From: Fibrobacteria bacterium
GTDB lineage: Bacteria > Fibrobacterota > Fibrobacteria > UBA11236
Reading direction: 5' to 3'
Assembly (NCBI GenBank): GCA_017881725.1
Contig: JADGQO010000020.1
Span: 1-39,815 of the forward strand
Length of the DNA: 39,815 nt
The notes beneath the pieces are model-generated. The model worked only from the letters and a program-made list of their open reading frames with translations, ran no database searches and was not told where the DNA came from. The translations under genes and the position numbers were made by a program. Shown piece by piece: positions 1-8,800 of the stretch (the first letter of the stretch is position 1; every line of letters starts with the position of its first letter).

Positions 1-2
1 GC

Positions 3-1277
3 AAGGATGGCATCCCCGTGCAAAGCCTACGCGATGCCTTCAAGCGCATACCGGGCCGGACCATCGGCGCCAAGGTACGGGACATCGTCAAGGATCGCAT
101 GGATTTGCGCGTGTACGTCACGGACTCTGCGGGCACGGTCATCTTCGACTCGGACGGCGGTCGAGATGAAGGCAAGGACTATTCCCGCTGGAATGACGTC
201 TACCGGACCTTGCACGGCCAATACGGGGCGCGGTCGACGCGTAACGATCCGGCCAAGCCCTCGACGTCCTACATGTATGTTGCAGCGCCGATCCACAAAG
301 GGAATTCGATTGCCGGCGTGGTCACGGTGTCCAAGCCGTCCAACAGCATCGATCTTTTTCTGCGCGCGGCGCGAGGAAAGATCGTCGCCGGCGGTTTGAT
401 CGCAGCCATCGCCGTGGCGTTGTTGGGCATGGTGCTTTCGGCCTTGATCCTGCATCCCATCCAACGTCTCACTCAATATGCCCGCGCGGTTCGCGACGGT
501 AAATCCGTGCCCATGCCGGTTTTGGGCCGCAGCGAAATCGGCGAGATGGGCGTGGCTTTCGAGGAAATGCGCGAAGCGCTGGAAGGCCGGAAATACGTTG
601 AGCAATATGTGCATACGCTGACGCATGAATTGAAAAGCCCCATGTCGTCGGTGCGCGGCGCGGCGGAATTGCTGCAAGAGGAAATGCCGGTGGAGGCGCG
701 CGCTCGCTTCCTGGGGAACATCCGCTCGGAAATGGATCGGATGCAAACCCTGGTGGACAGGATGCTGGATTTGTCGGGGTTGGAGAGCCGGCGTGGGTTG
801 CAGGAGTCCCAACGCGTGGATCTATCCGATCTGCTAGAACGGTCGCGAACGCTCTTGGATGCGTCGCTGGCGCGCAAAAGGATTCGGTATCAGGCGGAGT
901 ATGGTCCCGGACTTTGGGTGATCGGGGAAACCTTTTTGCTTCAGCAGTCCCTCATCAACCTGCTCGAAAATGCCATTGCCTTCAGTCCGGCCGATGCCGA
1001 TTTGAACGTTCAGGCCGAGCGGATCATAGTCGGTTCCGGCGAGTTTATCCGGATCCAAATTTCGGATCAAGGACCGGGAATTCCCGAATTCGCCCGCGCC
1101 AAGGTTTTTGAAAAATTCTTTTCCCTGCAACGGCCCGACACCGGGCGCAAAAGCTCCGGGCTGGGGCTCACCATCGTGCAGGAAGTCACGCGCTTGCATG
1201 GGGGCACCATCCATCTGGAACCCCGGACGGAAGGTGGCCTGCGAGTCGTCTGGAGTCTGCCGGCCGCTACGGCTTGA
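3..1277 (+). CDS. creC: Sensor histidine kinase CreC, 5' end outside the window
   Basis: This is the membrane sensor kinase of the CreBC two-component system; it would phosphorylate the response regulator CreB, whose gene is not in the window. The frame is open to the left edge, so the GTG at 18 is internal and the N terminus is missing. What remains is the end of the periplasmic sensor domain, a hydrophobic segment (about nt 380-450), a HAMP-like linker, the dimerisation helix with the phospho-acceptor His at nt 624-626 in a THELKSP motif, then the ATPase domain with an N box (INLLENA), a DQGPGIP G1 box and a SGLGLTIV G2 box. The identification as CreC rather than another kinase rests on the sensor region (YVTDSAGTVIFDS, DVYRTLHGQYGARS) and on creD lying directly downstream. 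All catalytic boxes look intact. Confidence 0.9.
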   Translation, partial: KDGIPVQSLRDAFKRIPGRTIGAKVRDIVKDRMDLRVYVTDSAGTVIFDSDGGRDEGKDYSRWNDVYRTLHGQYGARSTRNDPAKPSTSYMYVAAPIHKGNSIAGVVTVSKPSNSIDLFLRAARGKIVAGGLIAAIAVALLGMVLSALILHPIQRLTQYARAVRDGKSVPMPVLGRSEIGEMGVAFEEMREALEGRKYVEQYVHTLTHELKSPMSSVRGAAELLQEEMPVEARARFLGNIRSEMDRMQTLVDRMLDLSGLESRRGLQESQRVDLSDLLERSRTLLDASLARKRIRYQAEYGPGLWVIGETFLLQQSLINLLENAIAFSPADADLNVQAERIIVGSGEFIRIQISDQGPGIPEFARAKVFEKFFSLQRPDTGRKSSGLGLTIVQEVTRLHGGTIHLEPRTEGGLRVVWSLPAATA

Positions 1278-1284
1278 TTTTTTC

Positions 1285-1349
1285 TTCACACGGAATTCAC
1301 CGCGAATTCACATTGGCTTCATCATGACTTCACATGCGAACCCTATCCT
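1285..1349 (+). promoter_or_regulatory. Five tandem CreB-type half-sites (cre-tag array) and creD promoter
   Basis: TTCAC occurs at 1285, 1296, 1307 and 1329, with TTCAT at 1318. All five are exactly 11 bp apart, that is, separated by six bases. The known enterobacterial CreB target, the cre-tag, is TTCAC-N6-TTCAC, so this is the same motif extended to five half-sites on one helix face. A possible -10 hexamer (TATCCT, 1344-1349) starts ten bases after the last half-site. The last two half-sites would then sit over the -35 region, as in class II activation by PhoB/OmpR-type regulators. That the array drives creD is inferred from its position. Confidence 0.88.
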
Positions 1350-1396
1350 TTGTTCATGGGCTTCGGAATTAATCCGAACCCGAACAAAGGATGGTT

Positions 1397-2773
1397 ATGG
1401 CCAATGCAGTGGATGGAAAACCGAATGCGTCTTGGGCAGTCTTGGATTACGCGAAACCCGGAACCGCTTCCTTGGGAAAAATGGCTTTCATCGGCGCCCT
1501 CATGGGTCTGTTGTTGATCCCCGTGGGCATGATCAAGGATTTGGTGGAAGAGCGGGAATCCGTACGCGCTACGGCGGAAAACGAGGTGGCGGGCAAATGG
1601 GGACGCTCGCAGGAAGTCGCGGGTCCAATTCTCACCATACCTTTCCGCGTCATTTCCACGGGCGATAAAGGCAAGTTCGACTCGGCGATCCATTATGTGC
1701 ATTTTCTTCCGGAAACCATGTCGGTCAAAGGAAATTTGGATCCGGAAATCCGGCATCGCGGCATTTTCGACGTGGCCCTGTTCAAGGCGGATCTGGAATT
1801 GGAAGGCCGCTTTCCGCAGCCCGATTTTTCTGCGTGGCATGTTCTTCCGGGAAACGTCCTATGGGATGAAGCCTTCGTCACCCTTTCCGTGCCGGATGTG
1901 CGCTCCTTGGCGGGAGCCGTGCCCTTGGAGTGGAACGGCAAGGCGGCGGATTTCGTTCCGGACAATTTTATGGGCAGCCCCGTAACCGACGGGTTACAGG
2001 CCAGGATCGGAATTTCGGCCGCAGGGTCCGCGCAGGGATACCGTTTCAAAACCCATGTGCGCCTGAACGGCAGCGGGACCATGAAATTCCTGCCCATGGG
2101 CAAGGATACGCGCGTAGCCATTACCTCGCCTTGGAAAACCCCGAGTTTCACCGGAGCTTACTTGCCCCGCGAAAACCAAGTGGACAACCAGGGATTCCAA
2201 GCCCAATGGGCGACGTCGCATTTGAGCCGCAGCTTTCCACAAAGCTGGCGCGGAGGGGAAATCGCCGCCAAGGATTGGGAGCCCTTCGCCTTCGGCGTGG
2301 AGCTTTTGCTGCCGGTGGACAGATACCAAAAAACCATGCGTTGCGCCAAATACGCCATCCTGTTCATCATCCTCACCTTCCTGGTTTTCTTCCTTTCCGA
2401 AACTTTCGATCGCAAGCGCATCCATCCGCTCCAATACCTGCTGGTGGGATTCGCCCTCTGCTTGTTTTATCTGCTGCTTTTGGCCTTCACCGAGCATATC
2501 GCCTTCAATCTAGCCTACGCGGCTGCGGCGGCCGGAATCGTGGGTCTGATTACCGCTTATGGATTGGCGATTCTTTCCACGCGCAAACGGGCCTTGGCAT
2601 TGGGCGCAATGCTCACCGGCCTGTACGGCTATTTGTTCACGCTGTTGCAGATGGAAGATTTCGCTTTGCTGATGGGTTCCCTGGGATTGTTCGTCATCCT
2701 CGGTTGTGTGATGTTCATGACGCGCAGGCTTAATTTCAGCGCGATGCCCGCGATGCCGGAGGCGACGGCATGA
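1397..2773 (+). CDS. creD: Inner membrane protein CreD
   Basis: CreD is a polytopic inner membrane protein of the CreBC regulon, linked in other bacteria to envelope integrity and beta-lactam or colicin tolerance; its biochemical role is unknown. The 458-residue product is near the family's usual length. It has one N-terminal membrane segment (about residues 25-47), a large periplasmic domain with family motifs such as AKWGRSQEVAGP-like GKWGRSQEVAGPIL, FLPE, and WDEAFVTLSVPD, and five or so hydrophobic segments in the last 140 residues. An ATG at 1391 is possible, but ACAAAGG at 1385-1390 sits right against it and is spaced six bases from the ATG at 1397, so 1397 is the better start. It follows creC by about 120 bases that carry the cre-tag array. 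The stop overlaps the next start (ATGA). Confidence 0.92.
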   Translation: MANAVDGKPNASWAVLDYAKPGTASLGKMAFIGALMGLLLIPVGMIKDLVEERESVRATAENEVAGKWGRSQEVAGPILTIPFRVISTGDKGKFDSAIHYVHFLPETMSVKGNLDPEIRHRGIFDVALFKADLELEGRFPQPDFSAWHVLPGNVLWDEAFVTLSVPDVRSLAGAVPLEWNGKAADFVPDNFMGSPVTDGLQARIGISAAGSAQGYRFKTHVRLNGSGTMKFLPMGKDTRVAITSPWKTPSFTGAYLPRENQVDNQGFQAQWATSHLSRSFPQSWRGGEIAAKDWEPFAFGVELLLPVDRYQKTMRCAKYAILFIILTFLVFFLSETFDRKRIHPLQYLLVGFALCLFYLLLLAFTEHIAFNLAYAAAAAGIVGLITAYGLAILSTRKRALALGAMLTGLYGYLFTLLQMEDFALLMGSLGLFVILGCVMFMTRRLNFSAMPAMPEATA

Positions 2774-3522
2774 ACGCGCAATTTTTCCGGGACTGGCTGG
2801 AGTATTTCCAATGGAACGCCGAAGAGCCGGACACCTTGCCGTGGCAAGCGCGGGAAGCGTTAAGCGATGCGGAAATCGCCGCCGTCGGCAAATCCCTGGC
2901 GACTTTCCAGTTGGGAGAAAAATCGGAAGGTACGGCGCTGCGTTGTTTCGCCTCACGGTTTGCGGAGAGGAACGGCATCGGCGAGGTGGCGGAGATCACG
3001 GTTTTATTCGTGAAGGAAGAACAACATCACGCCCACCTTCTGGCCCGCTTCATGGAGAAGCACGGTCTTCCCGTCAAGACCGTGGATTGGACCGATTCGG
3101 TGTTCCGCATCATCCGTAAACCGTTCGGTTTTGAAGCCGCCGTGACCGTTTTAATCACGGCGGAAATCATCGGCGCCGTGTATTACCGCGCCTTGCGCGA
3201 AGCTACGGAGTCCCGGCTGCTCAAAGCCATTTGCACCAAAATCCTGGAGGATGAAAAATCCCATCTGGAATACGAATCCGCCTTGCTCATTTCCATGCAA
3301 GCCGCCCGGGGCGGTTGGTCCCGCGCGGCCTGGCGCCTGGGGCATCGTCTTCTTTTTGCGGCGACCGTAATAGTGGTTTTTAAGGAGCACGTTCAGGTGC
3401 TGCGCCGGGGCGGGTATTCCTTCGTCCACTTTTTCGATGCATGTTGGGGCGAGTTCCATCGCCTTTTTCCATCCACGATTGCCGAACTCGCGCCGGCTTT
3501 GGGGCAGGCATGTCCTCGCTAA
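2770..3522 (+). CDS. Ferritin-like diiron protein of unknown substrate
   Basis: The 250-residue protein has the ligand pattern of a ferritin-like four-helix diiron domain: Glu50, then ExxH at Glu83/84-His86/87 (EEQHHAHL), Glu132, and ExxH at Glu162-His165 (DEKSHLEYES). This is the order and spacing expected of two Glu/ExxH pairs. A short hydrophobic stretch near residue 205 (LLFAATVIVVF) could attach it to the membrane. The substrate cannot be read from the sequence; oxygenase, iron oxidase or stress protein roles are all open. Its ATG overlaps the creD stop by four bases, so it is probably translated with creD and under the same CreB control. I recognise the fold, not a specific family. Confidence 0.75.
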   Translation: MNAQFFRDWLEYFQWNAEEPDTLPWQAREALSDAEIAAVGKSLATFQLGEKSEGTALRCFASRFAERNGIGEVAEITVLFVKEEQHHAHLLARFMEKHGLPVKTVDWTDSVFRIIRKPFGFEAAVTVLITAEIIGAVYYRALREATESRLLKAICTKILEDEKSHLEYESALLISMQAARGGWSRAAWRLGHRLLFAATVIVVFKEHVQVLRRGGYSFVHFFDACWGEFHRLFPSTIAELAPALGQACPR

Positions 3523-4148
3523 TCGGACACCTGCTCGCGGGATATTCCGTTGCGAAGTTGTGGCCCTCCCTAGGCGTCAACGGCAACCGGTCGGGCGCTT
3601 CCGGCGAACTCTACGCCTCTGACGAACCTGGCGTCTCGGGCTCGATAAGCTGGCGCGCTTGGTTGATGTGCGTGGCCATCCTGCCGGATCTGGATTATCC
3701 CCTGGTCTGGTTTTTCCATGTGGTTCTTCCCATTCGCTATATCCATTCCCTGGGTTTCTGCCTGGGTATCACCCTGTTGACGCTGGCGTTTTTGCGGTGG
3801 CGGAAATCCGGCGTTCTACGCTTACGCGGCTTGCAGGTCGGAGCCGCGGCGCTTTCCCATCTCGTCTTGGACGGCTTGGTGGGTATTTGCGCCAATCCCT
3901 GGCTATGGCCTTTTTCGGATCATTTATACAAATTGCCCTTCGGAATCCTTCCCGCGGCGGGAAGGCTGGATCCGTTCAATCGGTATCTTTATATAAATCT
4001 GCTGATTGAGATCGCGATTCTTTCGCCCTTACTTTGGATGCCAAGGGTTCTAGCCTTGAAAATACGGCGGCATCGGAATGCCGGTGTGGCCCTGGGGTTG
4101 TTGTTGTGGGCGCCATTCTTGGCCTGGGGCGCGTCGCTTAAGCGTTAG
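3510..4148 (+). CDS. YdjM/DUF457-type membrane-bound metal-dependent hydrolase
   Basis: The 212-residue product has the features of the DUF457 (YdjM) family of small integral membrane hydrolases: SLIGHLLAGY at the N terminus, a PDLDYP acidic motif in a membrane helix, RYIHSLGF, and SHLVLDGL, giving the usual set of His and Asp residues that could bind a metal. At least four hydrophobic segments are visible. The frame is open further upstream, but the ATG at 3510 places the family's N-terminal G-H motif at the expected position. It overlaps the ferritin-like gene by 13 bases, so coupling is likely. In E. coli ydjM is LexA-controlled; no LexA box is seen here, and the gene appears to ride on the creD transcript instead. 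Substrate unknown. Confidence 0.72.
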   Translation: MSSLIGHLLAGYSVAKLWPSLGVNGNRSGASGELYASDEPGVSGSISWRAWLMCVAILPDLDYPLVWFFHVVLPIRYIHSLGFCLGITLLTLAFLRWRKSGVLRLRGLQVGAAALSHLVLDGLVGICANPWLWPFSDHLYKLPFGILPAAGRLDPFNRYLYINLLIEIAILSPLLWMPRVLALKIRRHRNAGVALGLLLWAPFLAWGASLKR

Positions 4149-4200
4149 ATATGATTGTTGTAATGTTTGGAAAAATATTTAGGCAAGAATGGGAGACAAT

Positions 4201-4722
4201 ATGCGGGAAACATCCCTTGATGAGGCTGCGTTGAAATCGATTCGTTTCTGGTTGATCCTTTTCATGATCGGATTGGCATTGAGCGGCATCACGGCCTTTC
4301 CCCTCGCCACGGAACTGTGCTTTTTGAATGCTTATTGCGGTTCGGATGCTTCGCTGGGGCGTCTGTTACCGGTGGTAGGGGAGTGGATTTCGCGCGTCTA
4401 TGCGGGCGTTGAGGCCACGGGGAAGCAGTATCCTTTCATGGCTTACGGCACGGATTGGCTCGCCTTCGCGCATCTGGTGATCGCGACGGCATTTCTTGGT
4501 CCAATTCGTGATCCGATTCGCAACAAATGGGTAGTCGATTTCGGGCTACTCGCTTGCGCGGCGGTAATTCCCCTGGCCTTGATTTGCGCGCCCATCCGAT
4601 CGATTCCCTGGTTCTGGACCCTGATTGATTGCTCGTTCGGCGTCGTCGGGTTTTTTCCTTTATGGATGGTGAAGCGGAAAATCGATTTCCTCGAATCCGT
4701 TTCCGGGGCAAAGCGCGTATGA
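4201..4722 (+). CDS. Small four-helix membrane protein, unknown function
   Basis: The predicted 173-residue protein has about four hydrophobic segments (residues 16-38, 81-100, 112-130 and 137-156) and no recognisable catalytic motif. GGGAGA at 4191-4196 is well placed for the ATG at 4201; an in-frame ATG at 4189 lacks such a site. The gene begins 53 bases after the DUF457 gene, on the same strand. The local sequence is visibly AT-richer than the creCD block, as is the gene pair that follows. I do not recognise the family, and nothing in the neighbourhood fixes a role. Confidence 0.65.
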   Translation: MRETSLDEAALKSIRFWLILFMIGLALSGITAFPLATELCFLNAYCGSDASLGRLLPVVGEWISRVYAGVEATGKQYPFMAYGTDWLAFAHLVIATAFLGPIRDPIRNKWVVDFGLLACAAVIPLALICAPIRSIPWFWTLIDCSFGVVGFFPLWMVKRKIDFLESVSGAKRV

Positions 4723-4746
4723 CGCGATTAGGGTAACCTACCGTTA

Positions 4747-5322
4747 TCAGCGAGGTTTCTTTTTGGTTATTTTTGCGTTCCGGCCTATCTTTAATTCGCG
4801 TTTGAATTCCAAAAATTTTCCGGTCATTTTTTCCCTTTGGGACCAATTTTCAATGTCTTGCAAATCAATTTTCTTTGCTTGCGATACCAATAGGGCTTGG
4901 TCCAAGCATTGTTTGTCGTTCCAGTAGTAGTAACCGCATAGCCTGTCTTTCACGCAGTCGGTCGGCGACAACATTTTTATGGAAAATTTTCCCAGTGGCG
5001 TCCGCAACATATGGGTTTTGATAGTGGTCGGTTTCTCTTCTCCCACCGTAAGAGGCGGCGGCGGGAATTCGACAAAAAATTCGCTGTCGGGATGGATGAA
5101 GTGCCGGCCTTTTCTTTCGAAACCCATTGTTTCCATTGCGACGGAGACGATTTCGAACGCGACGTGCAACTCGCGGATAAAATCGAGATCCCAGGATTGA
5201 TAAGCATTTTGGGTATATATCGAAACGCATGCGCCGCCCGACAAAACGACTTCAATGCCTTGGCGTTGCAACCCACGATAGGTGTACTGCGCCAATTCTA
5301 CTAAGCCCATTTTCCTTTTCAT
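4747..5322 (-). CDS. Nucleotidyltransferase-fold protein, probable toxin or effector of a wHTH pair
   Basis: The 191-residue product carries the start of a minimal nucleotidyltransferase fold: LSGGACVSIY (residues 27-36) followed by SWDLDF (43-48), which is the GG...DxD arrangement, and a later acidic stretch (residues 80-86) that could give the third carboxylate. A conserved-looking C-terminal block (SPTDCVKDRLCGYYYWND, residues 119-136) resembles the P..vi..Kl.a...R..kD block of AbiEii/MNT-type proteins. It overlaps the upstream winged-helix gene by the four bases ATGA, so the two are coupled. A small DNA-binding protein coupled to a nucleotidyltransferase is the layout of AbiE-type and MNT-type toxin-antitoxin systems. 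The toxin role is inference; an ordinary nucleotidyltransferase of unknown substrate remains possible. Confidence 0.65.
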   Translation of the reverse strand: MKRKMGLVELAQYTYRGLQRQGIEVVLSGGACVSIYTQNAYQSWDLDFIRELHVAFEIVSVAMETMGFERKGRHFIHPDSEFFVEFPPPPLTVGEEKPTTIKTHMLRTPLGKFSIKMLSPTDCVKDRLCGYYYWNDKQCLDQALLVSQAKKIDLQDIENWSQREKMTGKFLEFKRELKIGRNAKITKKKPR

Positions 5323-5648
5323 CCAGGTTTCCCCGATCGCCTCGGCCGTCTGCGCGGGCGGTAGTAGGTCTGGACTTCATCCGCAGGCAGGGTTTGAAAG
5401 TCTTTTCTGAGCAGGGCGGTGAGTTCGCTGAGTAAGTAATACCGTGGATTTAGGGTGAATAATCGGGTTTTGCCGACATTTCTGCTTACGAGAATTCCCA
5501 TTTCTTCCAGGCCGCGCATTTGGCTTTGCACGGCGAACAGGCTGGCCCCGAAATTTTTTGCCAGCTCCAGGCTATAGGCTTCTCCGCATTCGGTGACATA
5601 CAACAGAATTTTTTCCCGCAATGGAGAGCCAAATAGGGCGGCCAGCAT
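5319..5648 (-). CDS. Winged-helix DNA-binding protein, probable antitoxin/autoregulator
   Basis: The 109-residue protein has an ArsR/MarR-like winged helix: SPLREKILLYV, SLELAKNFGASLFAVQSQMRGLEEMGILVSR for the helix-turn-helix and recognition helix, then a wing (GKTRLFTLNPRYY). The C terminus is very basic (RPRRRPRRSGKPG). It lies directly upstream of, and overlaps, the nucleotidyltransferase gene. The start is preceded by no Shine-Dalgarno sequence: a TATAAT hexamer on the same strand ends five bases before the ATG, so the mRNA may be leaderless. An imperfect inverted repeat next to it could be the protein's own operator. The role as antitoxin and autorepressor is inferred from gene order only. 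Confidence 0.7.
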   Translation of the reverse strand: MLAALFGSPLREKILLYVTECGEAYSLELAKNFGASLFAVQSQMRGLEEMGILVSRNVGKTRLFTLNPRYYLLSELTALLRKDFQTLPADEVQTYYRPRRRPRRSGKPG

Positions 5649-5653
5649 GATTT

Positions 5654-5679
5654 ATTATATACCAATTTTATAGGTGATA
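5654..5679 (-). promoter_or_regulatory. -10 element and inverted repeat before the wHTH gene
   Basis: On the - strand TATAAT lies at 5659-5654, five bases before the ATG at 5648. Overlapping it is an imperfect inverted repeat whose arms read TATACC (5658-5663) and GGTGATA (5673-5679). The overlap of promoter and repeat fits autorepression by the encoded winged-helix protein. Both are read by eye; no -35 element is convincing. Confidence 0.45.
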
Positions 5680-5818
5680 TTAACTATATTTTTGGTGCTT
5701 TAATTCACTCCTCGTATATCCACCTGGGTCCTGGTAATGGTTCTGGGAATGCATTCACTCCCTTTCGACCTCCCAAAATCCTCCAATCAACCCTCGAAAA
5801 TCCGCTGAATTCAACGAC

Positions 5819-5857
5819 TTGATCCTTGTGCGAAAAATACTGTACATTTGTGCAGTA
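5819..5857 (+). promoter_or_regulatory. SOS (LexA) box and promoter on the dnaE2 start codon
   Basis: TACTGTACATTTGTGCAGTA (5838-5857) is an 8-of-10 palindrome that closely follows the gammaproteobacterial LexA box CTGT-N8-ACAG (one mismatch). It also fits the motif reported for Fibrobacter succinogenes LexA, TGCNC-N4-GTGCA, with one mismatch. Its last base is the A of the dnaE2 ATG. A TTGATC (5819-5824) and TACATT (5843-5848), 18 bases apart, could be the promoter; the -10 would then lie inside the box and transcription would start close to the ATG. Confidence 0.75.
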
Positions 5858-8800
5858 TGGATAAAGACCCCCTGAATCGATATGGCTTCGTCCACCTGCA
5901 TGCCCGCTCGCACTTTTCGTTGCTCTCCGGTCTGCCCTCGCCGGAAGCGCTGGCGGCCAAGGCCAAGGCCCTGGGGTTCCGGGCGCTGGCCCTGACCGAC
6001 ACCAACCGCATGAGCGGCCTTATCCGCTTCCACAAGGAATGCCGCGCACTGGGCATCCGCCCCGTGCTGGGCGCCGAGTTGGACGAAGCGGCGCGCCCTG
6101 GGGTAACCGTGGTGTTACTGGTGCGCAACGCGGACGGCTACGGGGACCTTTGCGAATTGATCTCCCGCCGCCAGATGCGCCCGTCCGAATTTACTTTCGC
6201 CCAGGCATTCTCCCGGGACTGGCCCAACCTGATATTCCTCACGGCTTTCGAGCGTTGCCTGCGCGTTTTGGCGGAAAGTCCCAACGCGGCCCGCCTGTAC
6301 GGTGAACTCGTGCGCCACAGCCCCGAGTCGCGGGCGCGCAGCCGGGGCCTGGAAACCCTGTGCGGCGAACTGGGCCTGCCCGTGGCGGCTTCGGGCGATT
6401 GCCATTTCCTGGAGCGCGCCGATTTCGAACTGCACCGCGTCGTGCGCGCCATCGATTTGAACTCCACGCTGTCGCGCCTGCGCCCGGGCGAGACCGCCCC
6501 GGAGGGCGCCTGGCTGCAAGGTCCCGCGGCCATGGAAGACTTGTTTTTCGATCGTCCCGACGCCCTGCGCAACGCCGCCGATATCGCCGCCGACTGCGAC
6601 GCGAGGCCGCCCATGGGCCGGTGGATCATGCCGGAAATCGCCGTGCCCCGGGGTTACACGCCGGATACCTATCTGGCCAAGCTGGCCTGCCGCGGGCTGT
6701 GGCGCAAGTACGGCGGCAAGCCGGAGTTCACCGAGGCCCGGCGCATCCAGGAGATGGAGCTCAGGGTCATCGCCAAGCTCGGCTATTCGTCCTACTTCCT
6801 CATGGTCAAGAAAATCCGCGACTGGGCGGGAAAGGCCTTGCGCGGCCCGTACCGCCGCGCGCGCGACTGTTCCATCCTGCGCGGCAGCGGGGCGAACTCC
6901 ATCACCTTCTTCAACCTGGGCGTGTGCAACCTCGATCCCATCGCGCTCAACCTGTATTTCCAGCGCTTCCTCAACGAGGATCGCGCCGCGCCGCCGGACG
7001 CGGATCTGGATTTCGGCTGGGACGAGCGCGATCTGGCGCTGAAGCAAATGGTCAAGATGTTCGGCCGCGACCGCGTGGCCATCACCTGCACGACCAACCG
7101 TTTCATCCACCGCTCCGCCTTCCGAGAGGTGGCCAAGGTGTTCGGCTATTCGGAGGCGCAGGTCACCGCCGTGCTCGACAGCCGCGCGACGCAGGACCGC
7201 CGCCTGGACGACGCGGAAATCCGGAACATCGAAGCGTGGGCGCGCCGCCTGCACCAGACCCCGCGCTTTTTGGGCCAGCATCCGGGCGGCCTCATCGTGA
7301 CCAACCAGCCCATCTGGAGGCACGTGGCATGCGAATATTCGAAGCGAACCGGCCCTGACGGTTCGCCGGGGCGCCTTATCACGCAAATCGACATGCACAA
7401 CGGCATCGACGAGCTGGGGCTGATCAAATTCGATCTGCTCGGGAACGGCTCCCTGTCCGTGCTGCGGGATGCGTTGGCGCAAATCCATGCGGCCAAGCTG
7501 CCCGATCCGGAAGTCTGGGACGTGCAAAAATGTTTCCGCGATCCGGACGTGCGCAAAATGATCGGCGCGGGCCGGACGCGCGGCATCTTTTACATCGAGA
7601 GCCCGGCCCAGATGCGCCTCAACCAGAAGGCCGGGGCGGAGACGTTCGCGGAAATCGTCATCACTTCCAGCCTCATCCGGCCGGCGGGCACGGCCTATTG
7701 CAAAACCTTCGTGGAAAGGCATCGCGACATGAAACAAGGCATCCGGAATTGGGAATACCTGCATCCATCGCTGCAACGCGTTTTGGCGGAGACGCACGAC
7801 GTCTGCGCCTTCCAGGAGGACGTGATCCGCATCTGCCATGAGATCGCGGGATTGTCGTTCAAACTGTCCGACCGCATCCGCAAGATGATGAACAGCCAGC
7901 ATGAGGGCGCGCCGGAGCAGGTTGAATGGGCCGCCATCCGCCGGGCCTTTATCGAGGGATGCGGCCAGACCCAGGGCATGGAATCTGTCGCCGCCGAGGA
8001 ACTGTGGAAGCGCGTTTCGTCCTTTTCCGGATTCTCGTTCTGCAAATCGCACAGCGCCAGCTACGCGGAGTTGTCCTTCCAATGCGCCCATCTCAAGGCG
8101 CATTTCCCCGCGCAGTTCCTGTCCTCGGTGATCAGCAACCATCACGGTTTCTATACGCGCGACGTGTACCTGGACGAGGCCCGGCGCTGCGGCCTGCGCA
8201 TCCTGCCCCTGGATATCAACGCGTCGCGGCTGCAATACTTCGGCAAGGACGATTGGATTCGGCCCGGCCTGCTTCCCGTGCGCCATTGTCGCGAGGCGGC
8301 GCTCAAGGTGATGGTACAGGAACGCGAGGCCGAAGGCCCCTTCCTGAACCTGCCCGATTTGCTGCGCCGCGTGCCCTTGCATAAGCGCGAAGCCGAGAAC
8401 CTGATCCTGGCGGGCGGCATGGGCTGTTTCGGCATGACCCAGCCGGAGCTGTTGTACTTGCTGGACGCGGTCTACGGAAAGGCGGGGGATTCCCAGGTCG
8501 ATCTCTTCGCGCCCCAAGGTCACATGGAAGTTACCCAAGGCCGGGATGTTGCCGCGCGGGATGCAACTGCGGTTTCCGTTCCGGCCCCGGCCATGCGGGA
8601 TGCCGCGTCCTTGGCCGCAAGTCCGGCGGAGTCCGCAATCGTCGCCGCCAAGCTGTTCGATGTTCCGGCGCTTCGGGAGTATCCGCTGATGCAGCGTTGC
8701 CTCAATGAACTACGCATGCTGGGCTATGTGTTGTCGGCCAATCTGCTGGACGTGGTGGAGGATCATGCGCTGGCCCGCGACGCCGTGCGCGCCACGGATT

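Noticed and set aside
5703..5761. Two TTCACTCC sequences that might be a second cre-tag
   Set aside because: They are 50 bp apart, not 11, so they do not fit the CreB spacing.
6115..8538. Open frame of 807 codons on the - strand opposite dnaE2
   Set aside because: It mirrors a GC-rich real gene, has no family motifs, and reads as low-complexity Arg/Gly/Ala/His sequence. dnaE2 on the + strand has clear catalytic motifs.
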